Assembly (NCBI GenBank): GCA_036770645.1
Contig: DAIPIU010000003.1
Span: 22,347-86,346, forward strand
DNA length: 64,000 nt
Source of the DNA: Rubrimonas sp036770645
GTDB taxonomy: Bacteria; Pseudomonadota; Alphaproteobacteria; Rhodobacterales; Rhodobacteraceae
Direction: 5' to 3'
Shown here one piece after another: positions 10,475 to 18,682 of this stretch. The translations under genes were made by a program, and so were the position numbers. The notes beneath the pieces were generated by a model. That model did no database searches. It saw only the letters and a program-made list of their open reading frames with translations, and was not told the DNA's origin. The number at the start of each line of letters is the position of its first letter. Positions within the stretch are counted from its first letter, which is position 1.

Positions 10475-11677
10475 ATGCAGCTTCCCGAGCGGTTCTCGAA
10501 CCTGCCGGATTACGCGTTTCCGCGCCTGCGGGCGCTGCTCGACCCCCACCCCCCGGGGGGCGAACCCCTGTCGATGTCCATCGGCGAGCCGACGCATCCG
10601 CCGCCGCCCTTCGTGGCCGACATCCTTTCGGCTGAGGCCTCGGGCTGGGGCCGTTATCCCCCCAACGAGGGCACGCCCGCGCTGCGCGAAGCCATCGCCG
10701 GCTGGCTCATCCGCCGCTACGGCCTGTCGCCAGGCCGCGCCGACCCGGACCGCTGCGTGCTGCCTCTGAACGGCACGCGCGAGGGGCTGTTCATGGCGGC
10801 GCTCGCGCTCTGCCCCGAGCGCAAGGCGGGCGGCGCGCCGGTCGTGCTGCTGCCAAACCCGTTCTACCAGTGCTATGCGGCCGCCGCGCTGGCCGCGGGG
10901 GCCGAGCCCGTCTACCTGCCCGCGACCGAGGCGACCGGCCACCTGCCCGATTTCGACGCGCTGCCGCAGGCCGTGCTGGCGCGCACGGCGCTCGCCTATC
11001 TGTGCTCGCCCGCCAACCCGCAGGGCGCGGTGGCCTCCGCCGCCTATTGGCGCGACCTGCTGGCGCTGGCCGAGCGGCATGATTTCCGCATCCTCGCCGA
11101 CGAATGCTACAGCGAGATCTGGCGCGCAGCCCCGCCGACGGGGGCGCTGGAGGCGGCGCAGGCGGCGGGCGCGGACCCGGAGCGGGCGCTGGCCTTCCAT
11201 TCCCTGTCCAAGCGGTCCAACCTGCCGGGCCTGCGCTCGGGCTTCGCGGCCGGCGGCGCCGGCGCCATAGCCGCCGTGGGGCGGCTGCGCGCCTATGGCG
11301 GCGCGCCGTTGCCCCTGCCCGCGCAGGCTGTCGCGGCGGCAGCCTGGGCGGACGAGGCGCATGTCGCGGACAACCGGGCACTCTATGCCGAGAAGTATGC
11401 GATCGCGGACGAGATGTTGCAGGGGCTGCCGGGCTATGCGGCGCCGGAGGCGGGGTTCTTTCTGTGGGTGAAGGTCGGGGACGGCGAGGCGGCGGCGCTG
11501 AGCCTGTGGCGCGAGGCCGGGGTGCGGGTTCTGCCGGGGGCGTACCTGTCGCGGCCGACGCCCGCGGGCGATCCGGGCGCGGGCTGGCTGCGGGTGGCGC
11601 TGACACCCGCGCCGCAGGCCCTGCGACGGGGCCTCGCGGCGCTGGCGCGCGTTCTGGAACGGGAGGGCGAGGCGTGA
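10475..11677 (+). CDS. PLP-dependent class I/II aminotransferase
   Basis: Fold-type I aminotransferase, 400 residues. The PLP-binding lysine is K246 in SLSKRSNLPGLRSGF; SIGEPTHPPP near the start and LPNPFYQCY, YLCSPANPQGAVAS and LADECYSEIW match the family. ATG 10475 was chosen over the longer frame because MQLPERFSNLPDYAFPRL is the usual beginning. It resembles enzymes annotated as N-succinyldiaminopimelate aminotransferase (DapC) in alphaproteobacteria, but substrate is not certain. Its stop overlaps the GTG of ftsK by four bases; this linkage recurs in Rhodobacterales (recalled, not checked). Confidence 0.87.
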   Translation: MQLPERFSNLPDYAFPRLRALLDPHPPGGEPLSMSIGEPTHPPPPFVADILSAEASGWGRYPPNEGTPALREAIAGWLIRRYGLSPGRADPDRCVLPLNGTREGLFMAALALCPERKAGGAPVVLLPNPFYQCYAAAALAAGAEPVYLPATEATGHLPDFDALPQAVLARTALAYLCSPANPQGAVASAAYWRDLLALAERHDFRILADECYSEIWRAAPPTGALEAAQAAGADPERALAFHSLSKRSNLPGLRSGFAAGGAGAIAAVGRLRAYGGAPLPLPAQAVAAAAWADEAHVADNRALYAEKYAIADEMLQGLPGYAAPEAGFFLWVKVGDGEAAALSLWREAGVRVLPGAYLSRPTPAGDPGAGWLRVALTPAPQALRRGLAALARVLEREGEA

Positions 11678-14091
11678 GCGACTGGACTGCCGAGGCGCCG
11701 CGCGCCCCGCTGCTGCCCGGCCCCGTGGCCGCCTTCCTGCGCCGCCGGGGCACCGAATTCGCCGGGCTGATCCTGGCGGTCCTAGGCATCGCGACGGCGC
11801 TGGCGCTGGGCAGCTACGATCCGCGCGACCCGTCCTGGTTCGTCGCCACCGCCGAGCCCGCGCGCAATCTGATGGGCGAGGCGGGGGCCCTGCTGGCCGA
11901 TCCTCTGATGCGCAGCCTCGGCATCGCGAGCTGGGGCCTTGCGGCGCTGTGCCTCGTCTGGGGCCTGCGCCTGATGCTGCACCGGGGCGACGAGCGGGTG
12001 TGGTCGCGCATGGCGCTGGGCGCGCTGGCAATCCCGCTTGGCGCCGCCTTCGCCGCGGCCCATGCCCCCTGGGCGGGCTGGCCGCATCCAGGCGTGGGCC
12101 TCGGCGGCATCCTCGGCGACCTCGCGTTGGGACAGCTGCTGCGGATCGTCCCGCTGGGTCCCGAGGCGGCGCTGCTGCCGGTCACGCTGGCGCTGGCCGC
12201 ACTGACGCTGGTCGCGGGGGCGCTGGCGCTCGGCCTCGACCGCGACGAGGCGCGGGGCATGGCGGGCTTCCTGTGGGCGGGACTCGGTGCCACGGCAAGG
12301 GGCGGCGGGGCGGCGGCCGCAACGGGCGGCGCCCGGCTGATCGCCGCCGCTCGCGCCCGGGCGGCGGGGCCCCGGTCGGGCCGCGTGGCCCCGCCCGAAC
12401 CCGCGGGGCGCTCCCGGCGCGAGCCGCAGCTCGGTCGCGCCGCGGTCGCCGACCCGCCCGCGGACGACGCGCCGGAGCCGCTCGCCCCCCGTGTCGCCGC
12501 CCCCCCGCGCGCGGCCGCGCGCAAGAGCCGCCGGGCCCGCGCCGAGGAGCAGCCGAGCCTCGATTTCGACGCCGAGGCCCCCGCCTCCTACGACGCCCCG
12601 CCCCTGTCGGTGCTGGCGCGCCCCGTCGTCGGGGCCGCCCCGCCGCTGAGCGCCGAGGCGCTGGAGGAGAACGCGCGGATGCTGGAATCGGTGCTCGACG
12701 ACTACGGCGTGCGCGGCGAGATCGGGGCCGTGCGTCCCGGCCCGGTGGTCACGCTCTACGAACTCGAGCCCGCGCCCGGCCTCAAGGCGTCGCGCGTGAT
12801 CGGCCTGTCCGACGACATCGCGCGGTCGATGTGCGCCATCTCGGCCCGCGTCTCGACCGTGCCGGGGCGCAACGTCATCGGCATCGAGCTGCCGAACCTT
12901 TCCCGCGAGAAGGTGTTCCTGCGCGAGCTGCTGTCCTCGCCGGTCTACGAGGATGCGGGCTACCGCCTCGCGCTCGCGCTCGGCAAGGACATCGCGGGCG
13001 AGCCGGTGGTGGCGAACCTCGCCCGCATGCCGCATCTGCTGATCGCCGGCACCACCGGCTCGGGCAAGTCGGTGGCGATCAACACCATGATCCTGTCGCT
13101 GCTCTACCGCCTCGGCCCCGAGGAATGCCGGCTTATCATGATCGACCCCAAGATGCTGGAACTCAGCGTCTATGACGGCATCTCCCATCTGCTGTCCCCC
13201 GTCGTCACCGACCCGCGCAAGGCGGTGGTGGCGCTGAAATGGACGGTGCAGGAGATGGAGGACCGCTACCGCAAGATGTCGAAGCTCGGGGTGCGCAACA
13301 TCGACGGCTACAACGCCCGCGTGCGCGAGGCCGTGGACAACGGCGAGCCCTTCACGCGCACCGTCCAGACCGGCTTCGACGACGACACCGGCGAGCCGGT
13401 CTACGAGACCGAAAGCTTCGCGCCCGAGACGCTGCCCTACATCGTCGTGATCGTCGACGAGATGGCCGACCTGATGATGGTGGCGGGCAAGGAGATCGAG
13501 GCCTGCGTGCAGCGGCTGGCGCAGATGGCGCGCGCCTCCGGCATCCACATCATCATGGCGACCCAGCGCCCCTCGGTGGACGTGATCACCGGCACGATCA
13601 AGGCCAACTTCCCCACCCGCATCAGCTTCCAGGTCACCAGCAAGATCGACAGCCGCACCATCCTCGGCGAGCAGGGGGCGGAGCAGCTGCTGGGCCAGGG
13701 CGACATGCTGTACATGTCCGGCGGCGGGCGCATCACGCGCGTGCACGGGCCATTCGTGACCGACGAGGAGGTCGAGGAGGTCGTGCGCCACCTCAAGACC
13801 CTCGGTCCGCCCTCCTACCTGTCCGCGGTCACCGAGGGCGGGGACGACCCCGAGGGGCCGTCCGACGAGGCGCTGGGACTCGGCGGCGAGATCGGCGAGG
13901 AGCAGCTTCTGGATCGCGCCATCGCCGTGGTGGCGCGCGACCGCAAATGCTCGACCAGCTACATCCAGCGCAAGCTCCAGATCGGCTACAACCGCGCCGC
14001 GCGCCTGGTCGAGGAGATGGAGGCGATGGGCGTGGTCAGCACCGCCAACCATGTCGGCAAGCGCGAGGTGCTGGTGGGCGAGGCCGAGTGA
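11674..14091 (+). CDS. ftsK: DNA translocase FtsK (short-linker form)
   Basis: Septum-anchored ATP-driven DNA pump that clears and aligns chromosome termini for XerCD resolution at division. GTG 11674 overlaps the upstream stop (GTGA) with GGGAGGG a few bases before. The protein has 805 residues: four N-terminal membrane helices (within about 25-190), a proline/arginine-rich linker of only about 140 residues (about 200-340), then the motor with Walker A GTTGSGKS (K465) and Walker B VIVDEM (D595, E596), and a C-terminal gamma winged helix (about 740-805, CSTSYIQRKLQIGYNRAARL) that reads KOPS-like polar sequences. The linker is much shorter than in E. coli FtsK (1329 residues). Confidence 0.95.
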   Translation: MSDWTAEAPRAPLLPGPVAAFLRRRGTEFAGLILAVLGIATALALGSYDPRDPSWFVATAEPARNLMGEAGALLADPLMRSLGIASWGLAALCLVWGLRLMLHRGDERVWSRMALGALAIPLGAAFAAAHAPWAGWPHPGVGLGGILGDLALGQLLRIVPLGPEAALLPVTLALAALTLVAGALALGLDRDEARGMAGFLWAGLGATARGGGAAAATGGARLIAAARARAAGPRSGRVAPPEPAGRSRREPQLGRAAVADPPADDAPEPLAPRVAAPPRAAARKSRRARAEEQPSLDFDAEAPASYDAPPLSVLARPVVGAAPPLSAEALEENARMLESVLDDYGVRGEIGAVRPGPVVTLYELEPAPGLKASRVIGLSDDIARSMCAISARVSTVPGRNVIGIELPNLSREKVFLRELLSSPVYEDAGYRLALALGKDIAGEPVVANLARMPHLLIAGTTGSGKSVAINTMILSLLYRLGPEECRLIMIDPKMLELSVYDGISHLLSPVVTDPRKAVVALKWTVQEMEDRYRKMSKLGVRNIDGYNARVREAVDNGEPFTRTVQTGFDDDTGEPVYETESFAPETLPYIVVIVDEMADLMMVAGKEIEACVQRLAQMARASGIHIIMATQRPSVDVITGTIKANFPTRISFQVTSKIDSRTILGEQGAEQLLGQGDMLYMSGGGRITRVHGPFVTDEEVEEVVRHLKTLGPPSYLSAVTEGGDDPEGPSDEALGLGGEIGEEQLLDRAIAVVARDRKCSTSYIQRKLQIGYNRAARLVEEMEAMGVVSTANHVGKREVLVGEAE

Positions 14092-14128
14092 CGTCGCGCG
14101 GCGCGCCGGGCCGTGCTAGGCTCGCCGC

Positions 14129-14740
14129 ATGCGCAGGAGGATCGCGCCCGTGAACCATCAGACCGCCATCGTCCCGCGCCGGGCCACCTATCAGGACGTG
14201 CTCGACGCGCCCGAAACCATGGTCGCCGAAATCCTGCGCGGCGAACTGCACCTGCAGCCGCGCCCGGCCTCGCGCGATGCCTACGCCTACAGTGTCCTGG
14301 TGGGCGAATTGTCGGGGCCGTTCCAGCGCGGCCGCGGCGGCCCGGGCGGCTGGTGGATCGTCGCCGAGCCGGAGCTGCATCTCGGCGAGGAGGTGATGGT
14401 GCCCGACATCGCCGGGTGGCGGCGCGATCGCATGCCGGTCTATCCCGACGCGCCAGCCTTCAGGCTCGCCCCGGACTGGGTGTGCGAGATCCTGTCGCCG
14501 TCCACCCGTAAGCGCGATCTGACCGTGAAGCGGGATCTCTACGCCGAGCACGGGGTGCCGTATCTCTGGCACCTCGACCCTGGGTCGCAGGTGCTTGAGG
14601 CGTTCATGCTGCGCAATGGCGAATGGGTGCTGCTGGCGAGCCTGGCGGGCGCGCGAGACGTGAGCCTTGCGCCCTTCGACGCGGCTGCCTTTCCGCTCGG
14701 GGCGCTGTGGCCGCCCGAACCCGACGCCCCCGCCGGCTGA
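14129..14740 (+). CDS. Uma2 family (DUF820) restriction-endonuclease-fold protein
   Basis: 203 residues of the Uma2/DUF820 family, which has a PD-(D/E)XK nuclease-like fold and no firmly known role. Seen: RATYQDVLDAPETMVAEILRGEL at the start, PELHLGEEVMVPDIAGWRR (acidic P-D motif), then WVCEILSPSTRKRDLTVKRDLYAEHGVPYLWHLDP, where E and downstream Lys match the usual catalytic layout. The start may be ATG 14129 or an in-frame GTG at 14150 (VNHQTAI). It stands alone between ftsK and the convergent bioY. Confidence 0.85.
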   Translation: MRRRIAPVNHQTAIVPRRATYQDVLDAPETMVAEILRGELHLQPRPASRDAYAYSVLVGELSGPFQRGRGGPGGWWIVAEPELHLGEEVMVPDIAGWRRDRMPVYPDAPAFRLAPDWVCEILSPSTRKRDLTVKRDLYAEHGVPYLWHLDPGSQVLEAFMLRNGEWVLLASLAGARDVSLAPFDAAAFPLGALWPPEPDAPAG

Positions 14741-14758
14741 CCCCGGGGCAGGGCAGGG

Positions 14759-14780
14759 GCGCGCCGGTCGCCCGGCGCGC
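14759..14780. terminator. GC hairpin between convergent genes
   Basis: Perfect 9-bp inverted repeat GCGCGCCGG/CCGGCGCGC with a four-base loop, located between the Uma2 gene and bioY, which converge here. No T run follows on either strand, so it is a candidate bidirectional terminator only. Confidence 0.4.
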
Positions 14781-14803
14781 TCCGGGTATCGCGGGGCCGC
14801 GCG

Positions 14804-15388
14804 TCAGGCGCGGGCGTCGCCCACCATCCGCCATGCGACCGGGAACACCGCGGCCGCGAGCGCGGTCTTGAGCACGGCGCCCGGCAGGAAGGGCCACAGG
14901 CCCCAGTCGAGGATCGGCTTGTCCCAGCCCAGCAGCATCCCCAGCCACAGGACGCCGGGCGCGAGAATGAGCACGTTGCCGATGGTCATCGACACCAGCG
15001 TGCGGCCGAAGGAGCGGTCCCAGCCCAGCCGCGCCACCCAGCCCATGAAGGCGGTTGCGATCACGAAGCCGGCCAGATAGCCGCCCGTGGTGCCCATCAT
15101 GTAGGACAGGCCGGATTTCTCCGCGGAGGAATTGGTGAACACGTCGAAGCCGACGACGCCCACCGCCAGATAGGCCAGCATGGTCGCGAGGCCGAGGCGC
15201 AGGCCGTAGGCCGCGCCGACCGCCAGCACCACGAAGGTCTGCATGGTGATGGGGACGGGCCACATCGGCACCTTGATCTTGGCGGCGATGGCCAGCGCGG
15301 CGACGCCTAGCGCCACCAGCGCCACGCGCTTGACCCACAGCGCGGCGCCTTCGGCCGGCGCCACCGCTTCGCTCAGAACCCTCGCCAT
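14804..15388 (-). CDS. bioY: Biotin transporter substrate-binding membrane protein BioY
   Basis: S-component of an ECF-type biotin importer; alphaproteobacterial BioY can also work without dedicated AT units. 194 residues with about six hydrophobic helices and the family motifs KIKVPMWPVPITMQTF, GAAYGLRLG and MMGTTGGYLAGF. ATG 15388 is preferred because GGGGAG lies ten bases before it; an ATG three codons earlier (15397) sits directly behind that site and is less likely. It is divergent from purB over 139 bases. Confidence 0.92.
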   Translation of the reverse strand: MARVLSEAVAPAEGAALWVKRVALVALGVAALAIAAKIKVPMWPVPITMQTFVVLAVGAAYGLRLGLATMLAYLAVGVVGFDVFTNSSAEKSGLSYMMGTTGGYLAGFVIATAFMGWVARLGWDRSFGRTLVSMTIGNVLILAPGVLWLGMLLGWDKPILDWGLWPFLPGAVLKTALAAAVFPVAWRMVGDARA

Positions 15389-15527
15389 CGTCCGCATGCT
15401 CCCCGAGACCCAATGTCGGGCCAGACCGTATCCGCAACGCGCCGCCTGCGTCCAGCGGCGCCGCGCGCCGTTGCGCGGCCTGCGCCCGCGGTGCTACCCG
15501 GCCGCGACGCCGCAGGAGGACCGCCCG

Positions 15528-16832
15528 ATGATCCCGCGCTATGCCCGCCCCGAGATGACCGCCATCTGGGCCCCCGAGACGCGCTTCCGCATCTGGTGGG
15601 AGATCGAGGCCCATGCCTGCGACGCGCTGGCCGATCTCGGCGTGATACCGGCCTCCGCCGCCGCCGCGATCTGGCGCGCGCGCGACATGGAGTTCGACGT
15701 CGCCCGCATCGACGCCATCGAGCGCGAGGTCAAGCACGACGTCATCGCCTTCCTGACCCATCTGGCCGAGCTGGTGGGGGACGAGGCGCGCTTCGTCCAT
15801 CAGGGCCTGACCTCCTCGGACGTGCTCGACACCTGCCTCGCGGTGCAGCTGGCGCGCGCCAGCGACATCCTGCTGGCCGATCTCGACGCGCTGCTGGCCG
15901 CGCTCGAGGCCCGCGCGCGCGAGCACCGCGACACGGTCTGCATCGGCCGCAGCCATGGCGTGCACGCCGAGCCCACCACCTTCGGGCTGAAGCTCGCGGG
16001 CTTCCATGCCGAGATGCAGCGCAATCGCGCGCGCCTTGTGACCGCGCGGGCCGAGATCGCCACCTGCGCCATCTCCGGCGCGGTCGGCACCTTCGCCAAC
16101 GTCGATCCGCGGGTGGAGGCGCATGTCGCCGCGAAGCTCGGCCTCGCGGTCGAGCCGGTCTCGACCCAAATCATCCCGCGCGACCGGCACGCGGCGTTCT
16201 TCTGCGCGCTGGCGGTGATCGCCTCATCCGTCGAGCGGCTGGCGACCGAGATCCGCCACCTGAGCCGCACCGAGGTGCTGGAGGCGGAGGAGTGGTTCTC
16301 GCCCGGCCAGAAGGGCAGTTCGGCCATGCCGCACAAGCGCAACCCGGTGCTGACCGAGAACCTGACCGGCCTCGCCCGGCTCGTGCGCTCGATGTGCATC
16401 CCCGCGCTCGAGAACGTGGCGCTCTGGCACGAGCGCGACATCAGCCATTCCTCGGTCGAGCGCGGCATCGCGCCGGACGCGACCGTGACGCTGGATTTCG
16501 CGCTGGTCCGCCTGACGGGCGTGGTCGAGAAGCTGCTGGTCTATCCGGCGGCGATGGAGGCGAACCTCAACCGCTTCCGCGGCCTCGTCCATTCCCAGCG
16601 CATACTGCTGGCCCTGACGCAAAAGGGCGTCAGCCGCGAGGACTCCTACCGCCTCGTCCAGCGCAACGCGATGAAGGTCTGGGAGCAGGGCCTCGACTTC
16701 CGCGAGGAACTGGGGGCCGACCCGGAGGTGGCGGCGGCGCTGTCGCCGGCCGAGCTCGACGGCCTGTTCGACGTCGCCCACCACACCCGCCATGTCGAGA
16801 CCGTGTTCGCGCGGGTGTTCGGCCGGGCCTGA
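15528..16832 (+). CDS. purB: Adenylosuccinate lyase
   Basis: Catalyses two beta-eliminations of purine synthesis: SAICAR to AICAR plus fumarate, and adenylosuccinate to AMP plus fumarate. 434 residues from ATG 15528, which has an excellent AGGAGGA at 15514-15520. The aspartase/fumarase superfamily signature GSSAMPHKRNP is at 263-273 with the flexible-loop catalytic serine; TSSDVLDT and GRSHGVHAEPTT (catalytic His) are present. The length equals the short bacterial PurB type. The longer open frame upstream runs into the bioY divergent region and is not used. Confidence 0.96.
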   Translation: MIPRYARPEMTAIWAPETRFRIWWEIEAHACDALADLGVIPASAAAAIWRARDMEFDVARIDAIEREVKHDVIAFLTHLAELVGDEARFVHQGLTSSDVLDTCLAVQLARASDILLADLDALLAALEARAREHRDTVCIGRSHGVHAEPTTFGLKLAGFHAEMQRNRARLVTARAEIATCAISGAVGTFANVDPRVEAHVAAKLGLAVEPVSTQIIPRDRHAAFFCALAVIASSVERLATEIRHLSRTEVLEAEEWFSPGQKGSSAMPHKRNPVLTENLTGLARLVRSMCIPALENVALWHERDISHSSVERGIAPDATVTLDFALVRLTGVVEKLLVYPAAMEANLNRFRGLVHSQRILLALTQKGVSREDSYRLVQRNAMKVWEQGLDFREELGADPEVAAALSPAELDGLFDVAHHTRHVETVFARVFGRA

Positions 16833-16854
16833 GCCGCCCGCCCCCGCCCGGCCC

Positions 16855-18063
16855 TCAGAAGAACGCCTGCAGCCCGGTCTGCGCGCGCCCGAGGATCAGG
16901 GCGTGCACGTCATGGGTGCCCTCGTAGGTGTTCACCGTCTCGAGGTTGATCATGTGGCGCATCACGGGGAAATCCTCGTGGATGCCGTTGCCGCCGTGCA
17001 TGTCGCGCGCCGTCCGCGCGATCTCCAGCGCCTTGCCGCAGTTGTTGCGCTTGATGAGGCTGACCGTCTCGGGCGGCAGCGCGCCCTCGTCGGCCATGCG
17101 GCCGGCGCGCAGGGCGGCCTGCAGCCCGAGGCCGATCTCGGTCTGCATGTCGGCGAGCTTGCGCTGGAAAAGCTGGGTCTGCGCCAGCGGCCGGCCGAAC
17201 TGATGCCGGTCGAGACCGTAGCTGCGCGCGGCGTGCCAGCAGGCCTCGGCCGCGCCCATCACGCCCCAGGCGATGCCGTAGCGCGCCCGGTTGAGGCAGC
17301 CGAAGGGACCCTTCAGCCCCTCGACGCCCGGCAGCAGGGCATCCTCCGGAGCCTCGGCCCCGTCCATAACGATCTCGCCGGTGATCGAGGCGCGCAGCGA
17401 CAGCTTGCCCTCGATCTTGGGGGCCGAAAGCCCCGGCAGGCCCTTCTCCAGCACGAAGCCGCGGATCGCCCCGCCATGCGCGTCCGACTTCGCCCAGACC
17501 ACGAAGACATCGGCGATGGGCGCGTTGCTGATCCAGGTCTTGGCGCCGGTCAGCCGCCAGCCGGTCGCGGTGCGCACCGCCCGCGTCGTCATGCCGGCGG
17601 GATCCGAGCCCGCGCCCGGCTCGGTCAGGCCGAAGCAACCGATCAGTTCGCCCTGCGCCAGCCCCGGCAGCCAGCGCCGGCGCTGGTCGTCGGTGCCGTA
17701 GGCGTGGATAGGATGCATCACCAGCGAGGATTGCACCGACATCATCGAGCGATAGCCGCTGTCGACCCGCTCGATCTCGCGCGCGATCAGGCCGTAGGCG
17801 ACGTAGGAGGCACCGGCCCCGCCCCAGGCCTCCGGGATGGTCGGGCCCAGCAGCCCGAGCGCCCCCATCTCGCGGAAGATCGCCGAATCCGTGCGTTCCT
17901 CGCGCCAGGCGGCGGTGACGCGCGGCTGCAGGCGGTCCTGCGCATAGGCGCGCGCGGCGTCGCGGATCGCGCGCTCCTCCTCGGACAGCTGGTCCTCGAG
18001 GCGGAACGGGTCGGCCCAGTCGAAGGCCGCGCGGGCTGCCTCGGTGCGGGCGGGTGCGTTCAT
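16855..18063 (-). CDS. gcdH: Glutaryl-CoA dehydrogenase (acyl-CoA dehydrogenase family)
   Basis: FAD enzyme that oxidises and decarboxylates glutaryl-CoA to crotonyl-CoA in lysine, tryptophan and aromatic acid breakdown. 402 residues. Seen: CFGLTEPGAGSDPAGM (FAD/acyl-CoA site), WISNAP, RYGIAWGVMGAAEACW, DMHGGNGI, and near the C-terminus NTYEGTHDVHALILGRAQTG, with the catalytic base at E381. This C-terminal block is diagnostic of GcdH within the acyl-CoA dehydrogenases. It is convergent with purB 22 bases away and follows the GNAT gene on the same strand by 66 bases. Confidence 0.92.
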   Translation of the reverse strand: MNAPARTEAARAAFDWADPFRLEDQLSEEERAIRDAARAYAQDRLQPRVTAAWREERTDSAIFREMGALGLLGPTIPEAWGGAGASYVAYGLIAREIERVDSGYRSMMSVQSSLVMHPIHAYGTDDQRRRWLPGLAQGELIGCFGLTEPGAGSDPAGMTTRAVRTATGWRLTGAKTWISNAPIADVFVVWAKSDAHGGAIRGFVLEKGLPGLSAPKIEGKLSLRASITGEIVMDGAEAPEDALLPGVEGLKGPFGCLNRARYGIAWGVMGAAEACWHAARSYGLDRHQFGRPLAQTQLFQRKLADMQTEIGLGLQAALRAGRMADEGALPPETVSLIKRNNCGKALEIARTARDMHGGNGIHEDFPVMRHMINLETVNTYEGTHDVHALILGRAQTGLQAFF

Positions 18064-18129
18064 GGGGCTGGACTCCTGTCTGGCGCGCGCGAGTCTAGCA
18101 CCGGGGCGGGGCCGCGGGAACGCGCCCGC

Positions 18130-18678
18130 TCACGCCACGGTCTCCGCGATCAGCAGGGCGCGGTCGTCGGGGTCGGGGCGCTCGGCCAGCCCCAGCTTGC
18201 GGGCGAGCGCCCGCATCGCCTCGTTGCCGCGCTCGATCGATCCCCAGACCCGCGCGATGCCGATCTCGCGCGCGGCGGCGATGGCGGTCTCGAGCGCGAC
18301 ACGGCCGAGGCCGGCCCCCTTGAGGTGCGAGGCGACCGAGACCGCGAATTCGCCCCGGTCCTCGCCCGGGCCGTCGCGCATGACCCGCCCGCCGCCGACC
18401 AGCCGCCCGGAATCGTCAAGGGGAAAGAGGCCCAGACCGACATCCTGCGCCTCGTCGATCGTGCAGAAGCGCAGCGCGACGCGGTCGGGAAGCTTCGGCG
18501 ACGCAGAGCGCGTGCGCAGCATCCTGTCCTCGGGCGATTGCGTCGCAAAGGCCGTCTGGAGGGCGGGCGCGTCCCCGGGCTTCAGCGTCCGCAGCGTGTA
18601 AAGCCGCCCCTGCCGGTCGCGCACCAGCCAGGCGAACCGGTCCAGCCGCTCGACGACCCCGGCGCGGCCTGGCTCCAC
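18130..18678 (-). CDS. GNAT-family N-acetyltransferase-like protein
   Basis: 182 residues from a GTG at 18678, four bases after the stop of the CoxL-type gene and with GGAG overlapping that stop, so it is translationally linked to it. The GNAT core is visible: ESVA-like strand EFAVSVASHLKGAGLGRVALETAIAAA (acetyl-CoA binding motif A, with G-A-G-L-G) and a C-terminal block ERGNEAMRALARKLGLAE. The N-terminal half resembles the GNAT domain attached to acyl-CoA synthetase-like protein acetyltransferases. The substrate is unknown; no link to the molybdenum enzyme beyond position is visible. Confidence 0.8.
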   Translation of the reverse strand: MEPGRAGVVERLDRFAWLVRDRQGRLYTLRTLKPGDAPALQTAFATQSPEDRMLRTRSASPKLPDRVALRFCTIDEAQDVGLGLFPLDDSGRLVGGGRVMRDGPGEDRGEFAVSVASHLKGAGLGRVALETAIAAAREIGIARVWGSIERGNEAMRALARKLGLAERPDPDDRALLIAETVA

Positions 18679-18682
18679 GGCG

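Noticed and set aside
11782..14052. 756-codon reverse frame over ftsK
   Set aside because: Mirror of ftsK codons; composition typical of antisense frames.
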